Part shown: positions 54,722-58,558 of the stretch, piece by piece
Numbering within the stretch: the stretch's first letter is position 1
How the letters are laid out: every line of letters begins with the position of its first letter
IMG/VR virus record: IMGVR_UViG_3300010403_000180
Coordinates: 1 to 58,558 of that record
Direction: 5' to 3' (one strand)
DNA: 58,558 bases
Source: a virus
Notes under the pieces: generated by a model
Seen by the model: the letters and a program-made list of their open reading frames with translations, nothing else
The model's database searches: none
Told to the model about the DNA's origin: nothing
Translations under genes and position numbers: made by a program

Positions 54722-55357
54722 TTATGGTCTGAAGAAGAAGAAACTCCTCCACTTATCTCTTTTCATCCCTTTTGTTTTTTCTTTTGCCCCAAGCACATAC
54801 AGTTTTTGAATCTTCATAATCTGAACGCAAGCATCAACCCCTACTTTTACATGCACACCATCATAAATCATCGGATGCTTTAATTCTCCATAGCCCGTAA
54901 TGGTAGCGTAGTCATGTCCTGCAATAATTCCTCCATGCTTTACCTTTTTTTCCCACCCAAAAATATCCATGCAAACGTAGGGCAATGTATGATTCGCATC
55001 AATGTAAACGAAGTCCAAAGAATCATCGGGAAAGTCTTTAAGAGCATCCATTGAATACTTGTGGATGATAGTGTAATCTAATCCTTTTAAGTTTGCCTCT
55101 GCCAATTCTTTTTGGCTCTTGTAGGCTCCCTCACGCTTGTACCCTTCGTAGTTTTCCCAGCAATCCACCCCGTACATTTTGAGTCCCGCCTTGCATAGGG
55201 TTACACCGTACTCTCCGAAATTAACTCCTATTTCTACACCTTTTTTGAATCCGTTGTTAAAAAGAAATTTAGCAAACTCCTCTCTATCGGTATCGGGGAT
55301 ATCTACAATCCTGCTATTTTTTGCTGGTTTTAATTTTATGCCTTCTTCTATTTTCAT
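54722..55357 (-). CDS. Class I SAM methyltransferase (type 24-like)
   Basis: About 211 residues from ATG 55357, overlapping the previous stop by four bases. KKGVEIGVNFGEYGVTLCKA is the SAM loop, LKMYGVDCWENYEGYKREGA the strand 2, and 'DDSLDFVYIDANHTLPYVCM' then DIFGWEKKVKHGGIIAGHDY are diagnostic of Methyltransf_24. It pairs with the paralogue immediately upstream. Confidence 0.9.
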   Translation of the reverse strand: MKIEEGIKLKPAKNSRIVDIPDTDREEFAKFLFNNGFKKGVEIGVNFGEYGVTLCKAGLKMYGVDCWENYEGYKREGAYKSQKELAEANLKGLDYTIIHKYSMDALKDFPDDSLDFVYIDANHTLPYVCMDIFGWEKKVKHGGIIAGHDYATITGYGELKHPMIYDGVHVKVGVDACVQIMKIQKLYVLGAKEKTKGMKRDKWRSFFFFRP

Positions 55358-55917
55358 GGTTTTACAAACCACCAGTTTGGAACTTGGTAGTCGTTATTGA
55401 ATATAACATTTAGCGTTTTAATTTTGTGGGCTTTGACGTAAGTATCAACAGGGGTAATAACATCTCCCGTCTTGTGAGGTTTGTAATCATCTCCGAAAAC
55501 AATTCCCCCTTTTCGCACCCTCCTTGCCCACTCAATGATGTCAGTCATCACATAATCAAAAGTGTGAGCACCATCTATGTAGACAAAATCAAGCGAACCA
55601 TAATCAATATCTCTCACGGCTTCCATACTGGTCTTTCTGACGAACTCACAGACAGGATAGCCAGCAACATTTTTTCTTGCTGTCTCATAAAACTGCTCCT
55701 GCCTTTCGGGGGTGTATATCTTTGACCTTGGGTCTTCGGGTACGGTGGCGTAAGGGTCAACTAAGTACAGTTTTTCAAGAGACTTTATAGACTCACAAAG
55801 AATCTTAGAAAAATCTCCATGTCTCACTCCTATTTCCGCACCACGCTTAAAGCCCATCTCTCCAAACATCTTGGCTAGGTCGTTTCTACTCTTTTCCGTT
55901 GACTTATTTATCTCCAT
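55354..55917 (-). CDS. Class I SAM methyltransferase (type 24-like), paralogue
   Basis: 187 residues. GFKRGAEIGVRHGDFSKILC is the SAM loop; 'SLEKLYLVDPYATVPEDPRS', 'SLDFVYIDGAHTFDYVMTDI' and 'EWARRVRKGGIVFGDDYKPH' follow the same template as the 54722 gene. Tandem duplication is likely. Overlaps both neighbours. Confidence 0.9.
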   Translation of the reverse strand: MEINKSTEKSRNDLAKMFGEMGFKRGAEIGVRHGDFSKILCESIKSLEKLYLVDPYATVPEDPRSKIYTPERQEQFYETARKNVAGYPVCEFVRKTSMEAVRDIDYGSLDFVYIDGAHTFDYVMTDIIEWARRVRKGGIVFGDDYKPHKTGDVITPVDTYVKAHKIKTLNVIFNNDYQVPNWWFVKP

Positions 55918-56785
55918 CTAATATATTTTGTTGATATTCTAGCCAACCCTTTTTCCCAAACTCTCCATAGGTCTCAATCCAACCCCAACCCATTTTTAAG
56001 TTTACTGGATAAACGGGTCCTCCAACTTTTTTCTTTCTCCAAGCAATTTCTGGCAAATACTGTTCAAGGATTTTCCTTAATGCGTATTTACCGTACTCTA
56101 CGTCCTTAATCTTTTCTTCTATCGGTAAGTTCCTCATGAAGTTATCTAACACAATGTTATCTTGATAAGGACGAATGTTCTTAATGCCAAAGTGAGCTGC
56201 AATCCCGTTGCTCATGTCATCCATATCCTTACGCATTTCAACGTCAGCTTCTAAAATGGTAAAAGCATGTGTGTTAGTTAATCTCCTAATCAAGATTGGG
56301 TAAAGCGGTGGAAGTATCTGGTCAATCAAAGGCTTGTAATGTTCAAAGGCTTCAAACTCGTACACCTTATACAAATAATTGATAATCAAATCCCGTGCGT
56401 AACCACACATGACCTCATCAGGACCATCACCCAAAATAACCTCCTTCACTCCCATTTCTGCTAGTTTTTGATACATGCAATAGAGCGGGAAAATGTTGAA
56501 GTGTGGGATAGGTCTGCCAATCGCTTTCACGGCAATCTTCACATACTCCTCAAACTTTGATTCGTCTGGCTTGACTATAACGTGTTCTATATTCAGCTGC
56601 TTAGCCACCTTTTTAGCCCACTCAATTTCGTTGTACTTATCCCCTTCTGGTAACTCAACTGAAATCGCAAACTTCGGCTTAATATGAACCGCAAGCAGTG
56701 AAGAATCAATCCCGCCCGAAAGACATAATGGTGTCCCCTCATATTTTTTACACTCCTCTACTATTTTTTGTTCTAATTTTTCCAT
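55904..56785 (-). CDS. Asparagine synthetase-like (C-terminal domain only)
   Basis: About 293 residues from ATG 56785. GTPLCLSGGIDSSLLAVHIK has the PP-loop SGGIDSS; 'VKEVILGDGPDEVMCGYARD' the synthetase GDGPDE. 'AWRKKKVGGPVYPVNLKMGW' near the end matches AsnB. The glutaminase domain (~220 residues) is missing, so ammonia would come from elsewhere or the enzyme amidates using another donor. It might amidate a uronic acid in the glycan block. ATGA overlap. Confidence 0.85.
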   Translation of the reverse strand: MEKLEQKIVEECKKYEGTPLCLSGGIDSSLLAVHIKPKFAISVELPEGDKYNEIEWAKKVAKQLNIEHVIVKPDESKFEEYVKIAVKAIGRPIPHFNIFPLYCMYQKLAEMGVKEVILGDGPDEVMCGYARDLIINYLYKVYEFEAFEHYKPLIDQILPPLYPILIRRLTNTHAFTILEADVEMRKDMDDMSNGIAAHFGIKNIRPYQDNIVLDNFMRNLPIEEKIKDVEYGKYALRKILEQYLPEIAWRKKKVGGPVYPVNLKMGWGWIETYGEFGKKGWLEYQQNILDGDK

Positions 56786-57621
56786 AGTATTTCTTTCCAA
56801 TTATCGGGCCATCCTGGGATAGGCCAGAACTTTTGGATTAAGTTAATAAAACCGTCTTTGTTATCGTGAACCCAGTGCTGATAAGAATACTTATAGCACC
56901 TCCGTCTTAATTTATCGTCCATGTGGTAGCCACGTCCCTCCTGTTTAGTTTTATACTGATGGGCGTACCATGTGTTTTTATTCACAACCACCCGACCGCC
57001 AGCAAGCCAAGTGGCAGTGCCGATATAGGCGGCTTCTTGGGCATGTAGTTGGTTGTATCCTTCGTCATTCATAAAATCCATTTTGTTCCACCAGTCCCGT
57101 GTCATAAACCAAAATGAGCCTTGAAAGGTAAGTACATCGTCAATCATCACATCCTTTCGCTGTATGCCCCTTTCCAGCCATTTATAGCCGTGTAGCGAGG
57201 TAGTTGGGTACTTTGGTGGGAATACCCAATACTCGTAGTCAATCGGCACTTGTTCATCTTCAAAAAATGGTCGCCATTCTGATTCACAAAGTTTATACCT
57301 GCGGGGAATTTGTATCCAATTATCTTGGTGGTCTTTTTTTAATTGCACATCAAAACCTGGAGCAACAATGCAGTGAGCGTCAATTTTCATTACATATTTG
57401 CCAGTAGAAATTGCCACGGCTTCGTTAATGGAATACTTCATCCCGATGGCCTCTGGGTGGTAAATATATTTAACTCCCGCAATCTCGGTTGGATATGGTT
57501 TGCCTTCAACGATAACAATAATTTCAATCGGTTCTTTCGCCTTAGCCAAAAGGTCTTTGACCGTAACGTCAAGATATTTTTCGTTTCTGCTTGGGATTAT
57601 GATGCTGACTAAATTTTCCAT
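56773..57621 (-). CDS. Family-2 glycosyltransferase
   Basis: 282 residues. 'VSIIIPSRNEKYLDVTVKDL', TGKYVMKIDAHCIVAPGFDV, 'IDDVLTFQGSFWFMTRDWWN' and GGRVVVNKNTWYAHQYKTKQ match the 51732 and 57609 genes. Overlaps the AsnB-like gene by 13 bases and the next GT2 by 13. Ends with 'PIPGWPDNWKEILWKN'. Confidence 0.92.
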   Translation of the reverse strand: MENLVSIIIPSRNEKYLDVTVKDLLAKAKEPIEIIVIVEGKPYPTEIAGVKYIYHPEAIGMKYSINEAVAISTGKYVMKIDAHCIVAPGFDVQLKKDHQDNWIQIPRRYKLCESEWRPFFEDEQVPIDYEYWVFPPKYPTTSLHGYKWLERGIQRKDVMIDDVLTFQGSFWFMTRDWWNKMDFMNDEGYNQLHAQEAAYIGTATWLAGGRVVVNKNTWYAHQYKTKQEGRGYHMDDKLRRRCYKYSYQHWVHDNKDGFINLIQKFWPIPGWPDNWKEILWKN

Positions 57622-58388
57622 AGAGGTTTGATGACGTTATTGTAATAATCTCCCCAAGCTTCTATGCAGTAGCCAATTTTGGGGTCATCTGATTGGCTTC
57701 CGTAGCGGTGAGTTCTTGGAAAGGTGTAATGCTTATGGGCAAACCAAGTATTTTTGTTAAGCATCATTTTCCCTCCTGCTTTCCATGTTTTGAAAATCAT
57801 TTCGTGCTGGTCTTGGTAGTGGTCTCCGTAGTGTTCCGCATCAAGCTCCACAATTACTTCGTCCCACCATTTCTTTGGCATTATCCAAAATGAACCTTGC
57901 ATTGCCATCGTTTCAGAAATAGGAACGTCCTTCATTTTCTCGTCCCTGCTAGGCCATCGCTGTCCTTCAAATTTGCCGTCTCTGATTTTTAGTTTCTCGT
58001 GAATGTAGGGTGGCACGTCCATCTTCTCCCACTTAATCGGGTCTAAGAAATATCTCGTGGCAGTCATTATCCAATTCGGCTGGCAACTCTCTGTCATGAT
58101 TTTATCAAAGCCTTTTCCAAAAATGCAGTGGGCATCCGTTCTCATTAAGAATTCTCCCTTAGCAATTTTAATACCAGCGTTAATAGCTCCCCGCATTCCT
58201 CGGTTTTCTCCTAAGTGAAGCTGAATAACTTTCTTATTATTTTCTTCACTAAAAACCAGCGGGGGGTTAGGCCAGCTTGCATTGTATACCGCAATAATTT
58301 CAATATCCCCTTCGGCGTTTTCAAGAATAGAGTCTATTGTTTTTTGCAGGTATGGGTCTTTGTATGCGGGTATAATTACTGAAAGCAT
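57609..58388 (-). CDS. Family-2 glycosyltransferase
   Basis: 259 residues. 'LSVIIPAYKDPYLQKTIDSI', GEFLMRTDAHCIFGKGFDKI, 'ISETMAMQGSFWIMPKKWWD' and GGKMMLNKNTWFAHKHYTFP. First gene downstream of the glycine-rich fibre gene, 23 bases after its stop. One of three close paralogues in this block; the variant DAHC replaces DxD. Confidence 0.92.
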   Translation of the reverse strand: MLSVIIPAYKDPYLQKTIDSILENAEGDIEIIAVYNASWPNPPLVFSEENNKKVIQLHLGENRGMRGAINAGIKIAKGEFLMRTDAHCIFGKGFDKIMTESCQPNWIMTATRYFLDPIKWEKMDVPPYIHEKLKIRDGKFEGQRWPSRDEKMKDVPISETMAMQGSFWIMPKKWWDEVIVELDAEHYGDHYQDQHEMIFKTWKAGGKMMLNKNTWFAHKHYTFPRTHRYGSQSDDPKIGYCIEAWGDYYNNVIKPLWKI

Positions 58389-58411
58389 TTTTCCGTCCTT
58401 TCATTTAATTA

Positions 58412-58558
58412 CTATGGTTGAGTAAGTTGTTTCAAGTAGCTTGTTCCAGTGTTTCCAGTGCTTCCATTTGCTCCAGCTCCAGCTCCAGTGCCAGGCGTTC
58501 CATGGGTTCCGCCTGTTCCACCAGTAAGAGTGATAGCCCCACTGTTAGTCAATGAGTA
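58412..58558 (-). CDS. Glycine-rich tail protein, C-terminal fragment (runs off window)
   Basis: 49 codons to TAG 58412, reading SLTNSGAITLTGGTGGTHGT then GAGAGANGSTGNTGTSYL. The beginning matches the usual continuation of 'VVvlVY...LtnSG.it..GG', which is exactly what is missing from the fragment at 1-983. So the two are likely one gene of ~376 codons across the window junction. Confidence 0.75.
   Translation of the reverse strand, partial: YSLTNSGAITLTGGTGGTHGTPGTGAGAGANGSTGNTGTSYLKQLTQP

Overview
The window looks like an essentially complete genome of a tailed, siphovirus-like bacteriophage from an uncultured bacterium. It has HK97-type head genes, a tail tape measure protein, a frameshifted tail-assembly chaperone, a holin/lysis cassette and a lambda-Bet-type recombination module. 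Nearly every gene is on the minus strand, so transcription runs from high to low coordinates. TGA, TAA and TAG all act as stops, many genes overlap by ATGA junctions, and clear Shine-Dalgarno sites are rare. Several promoters are sigma70-like (TTGACA / TATAAT, 16-18 bp spacing). I cannot name the host. The two window ends both lie inside one glycine-rich tail-fibre gene, and the reading frame becomes continuous if the ends are joined with a 2-base overlap. This suggests a circular or circularly permuted genome cut inside that gene. Layout in transcription order: small and large terminase subunits (31.3-29.7 kb); a large block of sugar-nucleotide enzymes, glycosyltransferases, SAM methyltransferases and a polysaccharide deacetylase (29.7-15.4 kb); portal fused to a MuF-like domain, protease, capsid and connector genes (15.3-8.4 kb); major tail protein, G/GT chaperone, tape measure, a spermidine-synthase-like protein, a hub protein with a Ser-Pro repeat arm and further tail proteins (8.4-0 kb, continuing at 58.5 kb); a second glycosyltransferase/methyltransferase block with an asparagine-synthetase-like enzyme (58.4-51.7 kb); a second copy of the cassette [spermidine-synthase-like protein + Ser-Pro repeat protein] (51.8-48.2 kb); lysis genes including a papain-like protease with a peptidoglycan-binding domain (48.2-45.0 kb); and a regulatory, recombination and small-gene region (44.8-31.9 kb) with a Tad2-like protein, a ParB-like protein, a C5 cytosine methyltransferase, Bet, a PD-(D/E)XK nuclease and NinB. 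No DNA polymerase, helicase, primase, integrase, tRNA or CRISPR array was recognised. Three perfect DnaA boxes next to promoters suggest use of the host initiator. The most unusual parts are: (1) a ~600-base non-coding tract at 35.36-35.95 kb made of about 76 five-base units with C at every fifth position, interrupted by hairpins; (2) the duplicated two-gene cassette in which a spermidine-synthase-like protein precedes a virion protein sharing a 55-residue N-terminal module and Ser-Pro repeats; (3) some 11 glycosyltransferases and 10 methyltransferase-like proteins, which may decorate those Ser-Pro repeats or the capsid; and (4) a plus-strand ~94-nt RNA with its own promoter and terminator at 44.9 kb.
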